Shown: positions 1-8,602 of the stretch, one piece after another | Layout: every line of letters begins with the position of its first letter | Position numbering within the stretch: position 1 is the first letter of the stretch | Assembly: GCA_900547785.1 (NCBI GenBank) | Contig: URIB01000002.1 | Coordinates: forward strand, 132,988-196,987 | Source of the DNA: an uncultured Dialister sp. | GTDB lineage: Bacteria > Bacillota > Negativicutes > Veillonellales > Dialisteraceae | Reading direction: 5' to 3' | DNA: 64,000 nt | The notes under the pieces: generated by a model | Told to the model about the DNA's origin: nothing | Seen by the model: the letters and a program-made list of their open reading frames with translations, nothing else | Databases searched by the model: none | Position numbers and translations under genes: made by a program

Positions 1-757
1 CCTCTGTTTCCAGCAAGGATTTTTCCCCTTTATATAGTTGAATCTTAATATCATCAGATATCTTTTCTTCCGAAATAATACCTTCGATCCGTTTGTAAAT
101 ATTTTCATTATCGGTAATCAGTACTTCTGTCCGGTTTTTCCAAAAATCCCTGATTGCTTTTACTGCAATATCACTATCCCGATAAAGCAATGCCGGTCCT
201 TTTGCTATCTGAAAATGTTTTTTTACTGTTTCTAATTTTTTTACTGCCTGTTTTATATCATCAGTAAAAATATCTTTGTCAATATTCTCTGCTGCCGTTC
301 GTATAACAAGCCCCCATTTCCCCAAGCATATTTCTCCGGCAACAGTTCGCAATGATTTCCGTTTCTCTTCATCCTTAATTTTTTTTGAAATCCCGATATA
401 ATCCGTTCCCGCCAATACTACAGCATAGGTCCCGGTGACACTTATTTTCTCTGTGACCAAAGGCCCTTTCATTTCCGTACAGTCTTTTATCACCTGTACC
501 AATAAAGAGGTCCCTTCTGTCGGTATTTCTCCAGGATTGATTAAATCTTTTGTACGCAAAAAAGCATTTTTACCTATCCCGATATCAATGAAAAACCCTT
601 TTATGGATGGAACTGCATTTTTTACTATGCCTTTATAAATACGCCCCACCAAATCCATATGATTAAAGTATTCTATTTTCAGATCTTTAAGTTTTCCATC
701 ACTTACTACGGCAAGAATCGTTTCTTCATTATTGGAAGAAAGAAGAATTCGTTCCAT
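1..757 (-). CDS. rng: Ribonuclease G/E family protein (partial, N-terminal 252 residues)
   Basis: The frame is open from an ATG at 757 to the window edge, so the C-terminal half is missing. The first residues read MERILLSSNNEETILAVV, the typical start of RNase G. An S1-type RNA-binding domain follows at about residues 35-120, with GRIYKGIV and FFIDIGIGKNAFL as landmarks. RNase E/G enzymes cut single-stranded RNA during rRNA maturation and mRNA decay. The catalytic aspartates and zinc-link cysteines should lie beyond the edge and cannot be checked. The gene is 15 bases downstream of the DUF2344 gene, a cluster often seen in Firmicutes, and is probably the last gene of the run that starts at mreB. 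Confidence 0.88.
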   Translation of the reverse strand, partial: MERILLSSNNEETILAVVSDGKLKDLKIEYFNHMDLVGRIYKGIVKNAVPSIKGFFIDIGIGKNAFLRTKDLINPGEIPTEGTSLLVQVIKDCTEMKGPLVTEKISVTGTYAVVLAGTDYIGISKKIKDEEKRKSLRTVAGEICLGKWGLVIRTAAENIDKDIFTDDIKQAVKKLETVKKHFQIAKGPALLYRDSDIAVKAIRDFWKNRTEVLITDNENIYKRIEGIISEEKISDDIKIQLYKGEKSLLETE

Positions 758-772
758 AAAAACTCCCTATTC

Positions 773-1489
773 TTATAAATCGGATGGTATCATCTGGGAA
801 AAAGGAGTCATTCTCTTCCCTTTTTTCACTCGATAGGCCCCCACTCTTGAACAAATAAATTCATCCGGATTCCAGGGCATATCAAACGACTCCGCTAAAA
901 GTTTCCATATGTCTTTCGGCTGCACCGTTCCATTTTGCGATCGTACCAATGAAAAAGAAAGATAGGCCCTATCATTTTTTATGCTAACACGCATAGGTGA
1001 TAAAATCATGGGCTTAATGTCCATTTCTCTTACTTTTTTAGGTGTTATCCGTGTATAAATAAAAGACTCCGCTTGATTGAACCTATTAATATTGTCTTTT
1101 ACTCCGGAAAGATTTTTATCCTTTGATAACGGTCCTTCCATTTCATATACATCTTCGTTAAAAAATGTAACCAATTTCTCTTCATCCGGTTCCGCTTCTT
1201 TTATCTCATGAATAGTAATCCCCTCCGGCAATTGAGCGGAAAGCATGTTTCTCACCCGGTCACAAGATATATCTTTTTCAAGCCGAATATCCATATACAA
1301 TGGATTGGCACTGACCCCGACTCCAAGCGCCGCATCAAAAGCAATTTTCATATGAGGATTGAATCCCGCAGAGAAGGCAACGGGAATTTCTGCACGAACA
1401 ACAGCTCTCTCCACAGTCCTGAGCAAATCAAGATGCCCTAAAAAACGAAGCTTATCTTCTTTGCTTATAGATAAAAACATTCTTTTCAC
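773..1489 (-). CDS. TIGR03936-family radical SAM-associated protein (DUF2344)
   Basis: A protein of about 238 residues matching the DUF2344 family, which is encoded next to, or fused to, TIGR03960 radical SAM proteins. The N-terminus (FLSISKEDKLRFLGHLDLL, then AFSAGFNPHMKIAFDAAL) is characteristic. I place the start at a GTG at 1489 because AGGAGG lies nine bases upstream; the next ATG, at 1480, is too far from that site. The frame stays open further upstream, to 1513. The start lies inside the 3' end of the radical SAM gene, an overlap of 38 bases, which suggests translational coupling. The molecular role is unknown; the link to RNase G by position suggests RNA or ribosome work, which is inference. 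Confidence 0.8.
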   Translation of the reverse strand: MKRMFLSISKEDKLRFLGHLDLLRTVERAVVRAEIPVAFSAGFNPHMKIAFDAALGVGVSANPLYMDIRLEKDISCDRVRNMLSAQLPEGITIHEIKEAEPDEEKLVTFFNEDVYEMEGPLSKDKNLSGVKDNINRFNQAESFIYTRITPKKVREMDIKPMILSPMRVSIKNDRAYLSFSLVRSQNGTVQPKDIWKLLAESFDMPWNPDEFICSRVGAYRVKKGKRMTPFSQMIPSDL

Positions 1490-3350
1490 AAGAAGAATCC
1501 TCCTCATAATCAATTAATTTTACATCTAAAACGGGACAGACGGCACAGCCGTTACACGGCAAATGACGACAATCGTTTGTCAGGATTCCGTTTTGTGCCA
1601 TTTTCCACTCTTTTCTTAAATAATCTTTTGTAACACCGCAGTCAATATGATCCCACGGTTCCGGTTCATACTCATCTCTTTTCCTGGCTGTATAATCATC
1701 CGGCACTATTCCACATTCCTCAAAAGCTTCCATCCAGCGTTCATATTTAAAAAACTCCGTCCAGCTGTCATAAGTACATCCTTTTTTCCATGCAGTATAA
1801 ATAACTTTTCCTATTTTACGGTCTCCTCTTGCAAGCACCGCTTCCAGATATCCGGTTTTGGCATCGTGGTAGGCATATTTAATATGTTTATCTCTAAATA
1901 AACTTTTTAAATATTGTTGCTTCCTTTCTATTTCTTTTACACTGCTCTGTGGCATCCACTGAAAAGGTGTAAACGGCTTCGGCACAAAACTGGATACGCT
2001 GACAGTGATATGGCAATCCCGTTTCTTTCTGACCTCATAATACAAATTTCTGATTTTTCCTGCTAAATCGGCAATCCCTTTTAAATCTTCATCCGTTTCT
2101 GTAGGAAGCCCCATCATAAAATAGAGCTTTACCTTACTCCAACCATTTTCAAAAGCATTCTTACAGGCACTCATTATATCTTCTTCTGTGACGCCTTTAT
2201 TAATAACATCTCTAAGACGCTGCGTCCCCGCTTCCGGCGCTAAAGTCAGACCGCTCTTTCTAACCTGTTGTACTTTTTTTGCAATGTCTATGGAAAAACT
2301 GTCCACACGCAAGGACGGTAAACTGACACTTACTCTTTTATCCTTAAAAGTTTCCAATAAATGATCCACTAAATCCGGCAGCTTTGAATAGTCTGCAGAA
2401 GATAATGACATTAAAGAAATTTCATTATATCCGGTATTTCTTATCAATACTTCTGCAATTTCCTGCAAGCGTTGTTCACTTTTTTCCCTTACCGGTCTGT
2501 AAATCATGCCGGCCTGACAAAACCGGCAACCTCTGCTGCAACCGCGAAACATCTCAAGCACGGCTCTGTCATGAACAATTTCTATATGGGGAAGTATCGG
2601 TTTATCATCTATATACACATTCTCTACATCTTTTATTATGCGTTTTGCGATAGGAAACTGCAGTTCTTTAAAGAGTGGACTGATTGATCTAAACTGTCCA
2701 TTATCATAATAAGATACTTTGTATAAAGATGGTACATAACAGCCTTTAATTGATCCCATTTTTCTTATAAGAGCTGTGCGTCCTCCCGGCTTCCCAGCCT
2801 TTTTCCATGACTTAATGACGTCCAGCATTTCTTGGATAGATTCTTCTGCTTCACCTATGAAAAAGACATCAATAAAATCACACATCGGTTCTGCATTATA
2901 AACACAGGGCCCTCCGCTAACTACCAACGGATCGCTATCTGTCCTCTCGTCTGCATGAACGGGAATGCCTGCCAAATCAATCATGTTTAACACATTGGTA
3001 TAGCTCATTTCATACGGCATCGTAAATCCGAATACGTCAAAGTCTTTAACCGGACAACGGTTTTCAAGAGAAAATAAAGGAATTTTCTTTTGACGCATCA
3101 TTTCTTCCATATCTACCCAGGGGGCATACACACGTTCCGCCAATGCATCTTTCCTTTTGTTAATAACGCTGTATATAATTTTGAGTCCCAAATGACTCAT
3201 AGCCACTTCATATACATCAGGAAACGCTAACGCCACCTTTACATCTGTACAATCATGCTCTTTTACAATACTATTCCATTCTCCTCCGATATAACGTGCC
3301 GGCTTTTGTATATGCATCAGCCAAACAGGGTCTATTTTTACTCGATTCAT
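1452..3350 (-). CDS. TIGR03960-family B12-binding-domain radical SAM protein
   Basis: A protein of about 632 residues. A radical SAM core is shown by FRGCSRGCRFCQAG near residue 270, with cysteines spaced CxxxCxxC for a 4Fe-4S cluster. The region before it (about residues 20-190) matches the cobalamin-binding-like N-terminal domain of this family. A second cysteine group (CRHLPCNGCAVCP) lies near the C-terminus and may hold another cluster. The ATG at 3350 has GGGGG upstream; the codon before it is TTG in the same frame. Family members are unassigned; the constant pairing with the DUF2344 protein suggests a two-part enzyme modifying RNA or protein, which is inference. Confidence 0.85.
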   Translation of the reverse strand: MNRVKIDPVWLMHIQKPARYIGGEWNSIVKEHDCTDVKVALAFPDVYEVAMSHLGLKIIYSVINKRKDALAERVYAPWVDMEEMMRQKKIPLFSLENRCPVKDFDVFGFTMPYEMSYTNVLNMIDLAGIPVHADERTDSDPLVVSGGPCVYNAEPMCDFIDVFFIGEAEESIQEMLDVIKSWKKAGKPGGRTALIRKMGSIKGCYVPSLYKVSYYDNGQFRSISPLFKELQFPIAKRIIKDVENVYIDDKPILPHIEIVHDRAVLEMFRGCSRGCRFCQAGMIYRPVREKSEQRLQEIAEVLIRNTGYNEISLMSLSSADYSKLPDLVDHLLETFKDKRVSVSLPSLRVDSFSIDIAKKVQQVRKSGLTLAPEAGTQRLRDVINKGVTEEDIMSACKNAFENGWSKVKLYFMMGLPTETDEDLKGIADLAGKIRNLYYEVRKKRDCHITVSVSSFVPKPFTPFQWMPQSSVKEIERKQQYLKSLFRDKHIKYAYHDAKTGYLEAVLARGDRKIGKVIYTAWKKGCTYDSWTEFFKYERWMEAFEECGIVPDDYTARKRDEYEPEPWDHIDCGVTKDYLRKEWKMAQNGILTNDCRHLPCNGCAVCPVLDVKLIDYEEDSSCEKNVFIYKQRR

Positions 3351-3369
3351 CAATTAACCCCCAACAAAT

Positions 3370-4485
3370 TCAATCAAACATCAACTTTTTACGTCGTAAA
3401 TAAATATTCATTAAGATCGCAACGCAAAACAAATTCATCAGCAAAGCACTTCCCCCATAACTCATAAACGGCAACGGAATACCGGTCACAGGCATAATTC
3501 CTAAAGTCATTCCTATATTAATGAACACCTGAAAGAGCCACATGGAGAAAATCCCGACTGCGATAAGGCTTCCGAACGAGTCATTCGCCGACTTGGAAAT
3601 AATCAAAGTTCGATACAGCAGCAAAAAATAAAGAAACAAAACAAATGCGGCACCGACAAACCCAAATTCCTCTCCAATAACAGAAAAAATAAAATCGGTG
3701 TGATTTTCCGGCAAAAAATTTAACTGGCTCTGGGTTCCGCCAAATAATCCTTGCCCAATAAACCCGCCATTCCCAATGGATATTTTAGATTGAATGACAT
3801 GATACCCTGAACCGAAAGGATCTATATTCGGATTAATTAATACCATAAGACGCATTTTCTGGTAATCATGCAACACAAGAAACCAAAGGACCGGGAAAAT
3901 AATAACCAATCCCAAAAAGGCCTGCTTTACCATCTTCATTCTTAAACCGCACATGTACAGCATTCCGAAAGCAATTGCGGCAAACACCAGACTGGTTCCT
4001 AAATCAGGCTGTATAAATATTAAAACTGAGGGAATCAGCATCAGTGCCGCAACGGGAAACAAACTTTTCCATGTTGTATATTCCCGACTCCGTTTTGACA
4101 ACAACCGCGCCAAACAAATAATCATAAACAACTTTGCAAATTCCGACGGTTGCAAGGTAAACGGCCCAATCTGTATCCATCTTTGCGCACCTAACGCACT
4201 CGTTCCTGCAAACTTTACAATCAGTAAAAACACCGCATTTATAACAAACAATGCGGGCGCCCATTTGTAAAGCCCTCGGTAATCATATTTCATTGCCATA
4301 GCGGAAATAAAAACTCCGACTACAAGAAAAGCACCTTGTTTGAGTATGAAATCATATTGCCCAGGATATCCTTCGATGTTTGCATGAGTTGCACTGGCTA
4401 TAATCATCAGGCAAATAATGCCCAGTCCAAGTATAGTAAGAAAAAGAGTGCTGTCGATTTTTTTCCAATAACGTATTATACCCAT
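3370..4485 (-). CDS. rodA: Rod shape-determining protein RodA (SEDS peptidoglycan polymerase)
   Basis: A 371-residue polytopic membrane protein of the FtsW/RodA/SpoVE family. Hydrophobic segments run through its whole length, and the family C-terminus is clear (GMTLGIMPVTGIPLPFMSYG followed by GGSALL). RodA polymerises glycan strands from lipid II and works with the class B penicillin-binding protein encoded two genes upstream (mrdA). AGGAGA sits seven bases before the ATG. It follows minD by a single base, so the two are likely cotranscribed. RodA rather than FtsW is chosen because of the mre/mrd neighbourhood. Confidence 0.93.
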   Translation of the reverse strand: MGIIRYWKKIDSTLFLTILGLGIICLMIIASATHANIEGYPGQYDFILKQGAFLVVGVFISAMAMKYDYRGLYKWAPALFVINAVFLLIVKFAGTSALGAQRWIQIGPFTLQPSEFAKLFMIICLARLLSKRSREYTTWKSLFPVAALMLIPSVLIFIQPDLGTSLVFAAIAFGMLYMCGLRMKMVKQAFLGLVIIFPVLWFLVLHDYQKMRLMVLINPNIDPFGSGYHVIQSKISIGNGGFIGQGLFGGTQSQLNFLPENHTDFIFSVIGEEFGFVGAAFVLFLYFLLLYRTLIISKSANDSFGSLIAVGIFSMWLFQVFINIGMTLGIMPVTGIPLPFMSYGGSALLMNLFCVAILMNIYLRRKKLMFD

Positions 4486-4486
4486 A

Positions 4487-5341
4487 TTATCTCCTGCGAC
4501 GCCATTTATAAGCCATACGTCTTTTATTCCACATGTCCTCTTTTAATTTAACTTCTTCATCCATGTGTTTTTCTTTTGCAATATTCTCCCTGTTTGCCAA
4601 ATGAAGAATGCTTTCCCATTTGGTCATCGGATAAATTCTATGATTAAACACTGTATTTAAAACACAAGTCAGCGCCTGACCGAATGCACCTTTTTCATTA
4701 TAACTTTGCAGATTTCCTGTGTGCCCCAATCTGTCGGCTTCTTTAGAATACGGAATAACCCCTCCGAATAATTCTTCGTCAACGGTTTCCATCATATCTT
4801 GGAGTCTTATTTTAGTGTCATCTTTTGCCGAGAACTGATTTAGTATCATAACCGAGGAAACATCAGGAGTTGCAAGGGAATATATTTTTTCTGCACTCCG
4901 TTTAGAAGCCCAAGAAGATGTCACAACAATCATCACCATATCCGATATATCTTTAATAAAATATATTTCTTCTCCTATTCCTGCGGGACAATCTATAAAT
5001 ATGTAATCATATTGACTACCAAGATCTTCCAATACCGTTTCTATCGCCGCAGTAGAAATATTTTCCCAATTTTCACTTTGTGCCGCCGCCAAGAAGTCCA
5101 TATTGTCTTCAATATGGATAACAGCATCTCCGGCAAAACATTTCCCCTGTGCCAATTCCCAAACATGATAAAAACATTCATTTTCTACCCCGAAAATGAG
5201 ATCAAGACTTCTAATACCCATATCTCCATCAATCAAAAGAACCCGTTTCCCTTTCCTGGAAAGTGCCAAGCCGACAGCTCCGGTAAGTAATGTTTTCCCC
5301 ACGCCGCCTTTACCTGAAAGTACGGAAATAATCTGTGCCAT
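4487..5341 (-). CDS. minD: MinD-like P-loop ATPase (septum-site determination family)
   Basis: A 284-residue ParA/MinD ATPase. The deviant Walker A motif (GKGGVGKT, residues 11-18) and the MinD-type DCPAGIGEE (about 137) are present. MinD normally binds membrane with ATP, recruits MinC to block FtsZ rings away from midcell, and is regulated by MinE. Two things are odd. No minC or minE lies beside it, although related genomes often carry minC-minD-minE between mrdA and rodA. The C-terminus ends in a very basic tail (NKRRMAYKWRRRR) rather than the usual short amphipathic membrane-targeting helix. The ATG directly follows the mrdA stop. It may have a role other than Min patterning. Confidence 0.78.
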   Translation of the reverse strand: MAQIISVLSGKGGVGKTLLTGAVGLALSRKGKRVLLIDGDMGIRSLDLIFGVENECFYHVWELAQGKCFAGDAVIHIEDNMDFLAAAQSENWENISTAAIETVLEDLGSQYDYIFIDCPAGIGEEIYFIKDISDMVMIVVTSSWASKRSAEKIYSLATPDVSSVMILNQFSAKDDTKIRLQDMMETVDEELFGGVIPYSKEADRLGHTGNLQSYNEKGAFGQALTCVLNTVFNHRIYPMTKWESILHLANRENIAKEKHMDEEVKLKEDMWNKRRMAYKWRRRR

Positions 5342-7201
5342 CTAAGCTTCCTCTTTCTTTGACGCTGAACTTATATGTTTTTGATTTGATATGTTGACAT
5401 GAAAATAAGCATCCATAATCTTTTTTACAACCGGAGCCGCTGAATCCGATCCGAATCCGGCATGTTCAAACATACATACAATCACAATCTCCGGCTTCTC
5501 AAAAGGTCCATATGCAATAAACCAACCGTTATCTAAGCCATTGGTTTCGGCAGTTCCTGATTTTCCTGCCACTGGTACAGGATAACTTTGAAACAAATTT
5601 CCTCCTGTACCGCCCTTTTCCATAACTCTGCGTAAGGATGTCTGTACAATCTCTAAATTTACTCTTGATAACGGAACTGTTCCAAGTCTTTTCGGTGTAA
5701 AAATTTTTTTAGGAGTTCCATCTAAATTATCAATCCGGCTGACTAAATAAGGTTGATATTTGAATCCGCCGTTAGCGATAGCGGAATATACCACAGCCAT
5801 TTGTAAAGGTGTCGTCAGTGTAAAACTTTGCCCGATAGCTGCATCAAATGTTTCCCCTAAGTACCAGTCTTGATCAAATACTTTCTTTTTATATTCTTCA
5901 CTGGCTATATTCCCTTCCACTTCTCCATCCAAATCTATTCCCGTAATATTTCCTAAACCAAATTCTTTGGCCATCAGTGCCAAACGGTCAATTCCAATCC
6001 GGCGTCCCATTTCATAGAAATATACATTGTCTGATTTAGCCATAGCATCATAAAAATCAATCCAGCCAAACGCTTCTCCTTCCGAGTTTCTTTTATCAAT
6101 AAGCCAATGCTTACCGTCATCATAAATTTTTTCTTCCGGCGTAACTACTTTGGCCTCTAATGCCGCTGCTCCCGTAATCGGTTTAAAAGTAGACCCCGGG
6201 GGATACATCGAGGAAATATTACGGTTTTGCAGCGGGTGATTTTTATTATTTAATATTTCATTCCATTCCGCACTTGATATTCCTCTGCTGAATTGATTGG
6301 GATCAAAACTTGGCCAACTCACCATGGCCAATACGGCTCCGCTGTTCGGTTCAACAGCAACTACCGATGCACCTGTAGGAAATATGCCCATTCCATGGAG
6401 TATATCCACTTGATCTTCCACAGCTTTTTCTGCTACATTCTGCAATTCCGCATCTACAGTCAAACGAATATTATGTCCCGGGATAATGGATGTACCTTCT
6501 TCATAATTAACCGGTTGTCCCGCCGCATTAACTTCTATAACGTAAGATCCGTTTTTTCCCTCTAAATACTTGTTATACCGATGCTCCAATCCGGCACGAC
6601 CGACCAGAGTACTGGTTGCATAAAGGTTTCCATCTGCATCTTTATCATCCGGACCGGCTTCTCCCACATATCCCAACATTTGTGCCCCTGAATTTCCATA
6701 AGGATACACACGAATCGGCTGTACTTCCACCTCTATCCCCGGAAAACTGTTTTTATGCTCTTCTATTTCCGTTGCAATTTCCAAACCCACATCTCTGGCT
6801 AAATAAATGGATCCGAATGCCGTTTTATTCTCTTCGATTTTTCTCTTTAATTTTTCAACCGGTTCTTTTAATAAAACGGATAATTTTTGTAATTCTTCTT
6901 CCGGCAAACTTTCCTTTTTTCTATCCACCGGTATTATCACACTATAAGATGAACGGGATCCGACCAACAAAATACCGTTCCTGTCATACATAGCACCTCT
7001 TGATGCAAGAAGAGGCAATGTTCTGACTCTGTTCCCCTCTGCTTCCTGCCTGTAATAAGAACCGTCAATCATTTGCATATAAAATAAACGAAGAACCAAA
7101 ATTGACAAAGCAAAAATGGCCATGTAAACCATATTCCCATATCTTGATTCTTCTTCATTTTTTAATAACCCGTCAAGCAACTTTGGTACACGTTTTTTCA
7201 T
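5342..7201 (-). CDS. mrdA: Penicillin-binding protein 2 (elongation transpeptidase)
   Basis: A 619-residue class B penicillin-binding protein. It has one N-terminal membrane segment (about residues 25-45), a dimerisation/pedestal region and a transpeptidase domain. The three active-site motifs are visible: STFK (in PPGSTFKPITG), SDN, and KSGT (in AGKSGTAETN). It cross-links new peptidoglycan in the periplasm with RodA. It overlaps mreD by one base and abuts minD. The length is normal for PBP2, and nothing suggests beta-lactam-resistant remodelling that can be judged from sequence alone. Confidence 0.93.
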   Translation of the reverse strand: MKKRVPKLLDGLLKNEEESRYGNMVYMAIFALSILVLRLFYMQMIDGSYYRQEAEGNRVRTLPLLASRGAMYDRNGILLVGSRSSYSVIIPVDRKKESLPEEELQKLSVLLKEPVEKLKRKIEENKTAFGSIYLARDVGLEIATEIEEHKNSFPGIEVEVQPIRVYPYGNSGAQMLGYVGEAGPDDKDADGNLYATSTLVGRAGLEHRYNKYLEGKNGSYVIEVNAAGQPVNYEEGTSIIPGHNIRLTVDAELQNVAEKAVEDQVDILHGMGIFPTGASVVAVEPNSGAVLAMVSWPSFDPNQFSRGISSAEWNEILNNKNHPLQNRNISSMYPPGSTFKPITGAAALEAKVVTPEEKIYDDGKHWLIDKRNSEGEAFGWIDFYDAMAKSDNVYFYEMGRRIGIDRLALMAKEFGLGNITGIDLDGEVEGNIASEEYKKKVFDQDWYLGETFDAAIGQSFTLTTPLQMAVVYSAIANGGFKYQPYLVSRIDNLDGTPKKIFTPKRLGTVPLSRVNLEIVQTSLRRVMEKGGTGGNLFQSYPVPVAGKSGTAETNGLDNGWFIAYGPFEKPEIVIVCMFEHAGFGSDSAAPVVKKIMDAYFHVNISNQKHISSASKKEEA

Positions 7202-7692
7202 TACCGATATAATTCCTTTTCAATTTTAAAATCCCAAAGTATTTTATGTAACAAAAAAGAACAGGCCGTATTATATACCACAAAAATGCTTCCCACATCA
7301 AACAAATAAAGAAAAGAAATCATCTTTATTCCTGCTAAATACAAAATTACTGTTTCGCATATCAAATAAAGAACGGAACCTGCCGTCACTGCCATAGCGG
7401 ATACATACCAATGTTTATTGTACCGTTCTTTCCCATATTTCACAAAAATATACGCAATAAATATATATGGAAAAATATGCAACCCGAAAAAATTGGAAGT
7501 CACAAGATCTTGTATAAACCCGCCGACAATGGCAAGTCCCATTACAAAATCCAATTTAAATACCATCGATGCGATAATGATGGACACAAGCCATAAATCA
7601 GGTTGTGCTACCCCATTACACAGAAAAGGCAATACGGAACTCTGTACTAAAAACAAACTCAAACTCAGCCCTGTCAATAACGGTTTATTCAT
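7201..7692 (-). CDS. mreD: Rod shape-determining protein MreD
   Basis: About 163 residues, almost wholly hydrophobic, with five to six predicted membrane spans. Sequence is weakly conserved in this family, so the call rests on topology, size and position between mreC and mrdA. The ATG at 7692 has GGAGGG five bases upstream and overlaps the last codons of mreC by eight bases; the frame is open further upstream but that part lies within mreC. MreD is an inner-membrane component of the elongasome, thought to work with MreC in activating PBP2-RodA. Confidence 0.85.
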   Translation of the reverse strand: MNKPLLTGLSLSLFLVQSSVLPFLCNGVAQPDLWLVSIIIASMVFKLDFVMGLAIVGGFIQDLVTSNFFGLHIFPYIFIAYIFVKYGKERYNKHWYVSAMAVTAGSVLYLICETVILYLAGIKMISFLYLFDVGSIFVVYNTACSFLLHKILWDFKIEKELYR

Positions 7693-8602
7693 TCTTTCCC
7701 TCCACCTGACGGCTATTGGGCTCAACAGGTCTTTCCCGCAATTGCACTTTATTTTGTATATCTTGTGGTACAGACTTTTGAATAAAATCAGTAATCACAA
7801 ATACTTCTTCCAAATGACTGAAATCTACGGCAGGTTTTATATCTGCATCCAGAGATACCTTCTCCAAATCATCGGACACTTTCTCAACCGTACCAAGCGC
7901 AAGTCCCTTAGGATAAACCCCTCCGTATCCGGATGTAATAACCACATCCCCCTTGATAACATCCGCTTCTCTGGAAATATTGATAAACGACAGAACGCCT
8001 TGTTTTCCGGAATTTCCCGAAACCATTGATACCACACGGGAAGCAGGACGCTGAACCATCCCTCCCACTACCGTTCTGGGGTCAAGCAGGAGTTGGACTC
8101 TTGCCGTTTTTAAATAAACTTCACTCACAAATCCCACAACGCCCTCAGGCACTATAACAGGCATATAAACTTTGATGCCGCTGTCACTTCCGCGGTCAAT
8201 CATTAAAGTATTCATCCACGTGCCGTAATCTCTGGCAATAACGGAAGCACCTAACAGATTAAATCTCGTATACCCCTGTTTAAACCGTAATAAATCCTTC
8301 ATTCGTATATTTTCCGCCAAAATTTCACTATACCGCAACTGTTCCGCCTTAAGTCCGGCATTTTCTTTTTTTAAATCCTCTAAATCAGACCACTTCGAAA
8401 TAGATTGATCAATGATATCGATTCCCGTTCTGGCCGTGAAGGTTATTTTGCTTGCCGTATATTCAAACGGAGCGACGGCTGTAGACAAAGTTTGTGAAAC
8501 AAAAGGTACCGACTCTTTATGTTTCCAAAACCATCCCGTTACCGCCATAGTAAACAAAATAAGTATAATCAGTACAATTTTTCGCTTCCCTAAAAAAAGC
8601 AT
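7685..8602 (-). CDS. mreC: Rod shape-determining protein MreC
   Basis: A 305-residue bitopic protein. A membrane segment lies at residues 8-26, followed by a helical region (about 65-105) likely to be a coiled coil. Beta-rich MreC domains follow from about 115, containing MIDRGSDSGI and VVGFVSEV, which are typical family motifs. MreC forms periplasmic filaments that contact PBP2. GGAGGA lies five bases before the ATG, and the ATG overlaps the mreB stop codon (TGATG). The C-terminal tail after about residue 280 is charged and probably disordered. Confidence 0.9.
   Translation of the reverse strand: MLFLGKRKIVLIILILFTMAVTGWFWKHKESVPFVSQTLSTAVAPFEYTASKITFTARTGIDIIDQSISKWSDLEDLKKENAGLKAEQLRYSEILAENIRMKDLLRFKQGYTRFNLLGASVIARDYGTWMNTLMIDRGSDSGIKVYMPVIVPEGVVGFVSEVYLKTARVQLLLDPRTVVGGMVQRPASRVVSMVSGNSGKQGVLSFINISREADVIKGDVVITSGYGGVYPKGLALGTVEKVSDDLEKVSLDADIKPAVDFSHLEEVFVITDFIQKSVPQDIQNKVQLRERPVEPNSRQVEGKNE

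Noticed and set aside
7418..8029. Plus-strand open frame of 203 codons opposite mreC/mreD
   Set aside because: It lies fully antisense to two well-supported genes and resembles no family; it reflects codon bias of the minus-strand genes.
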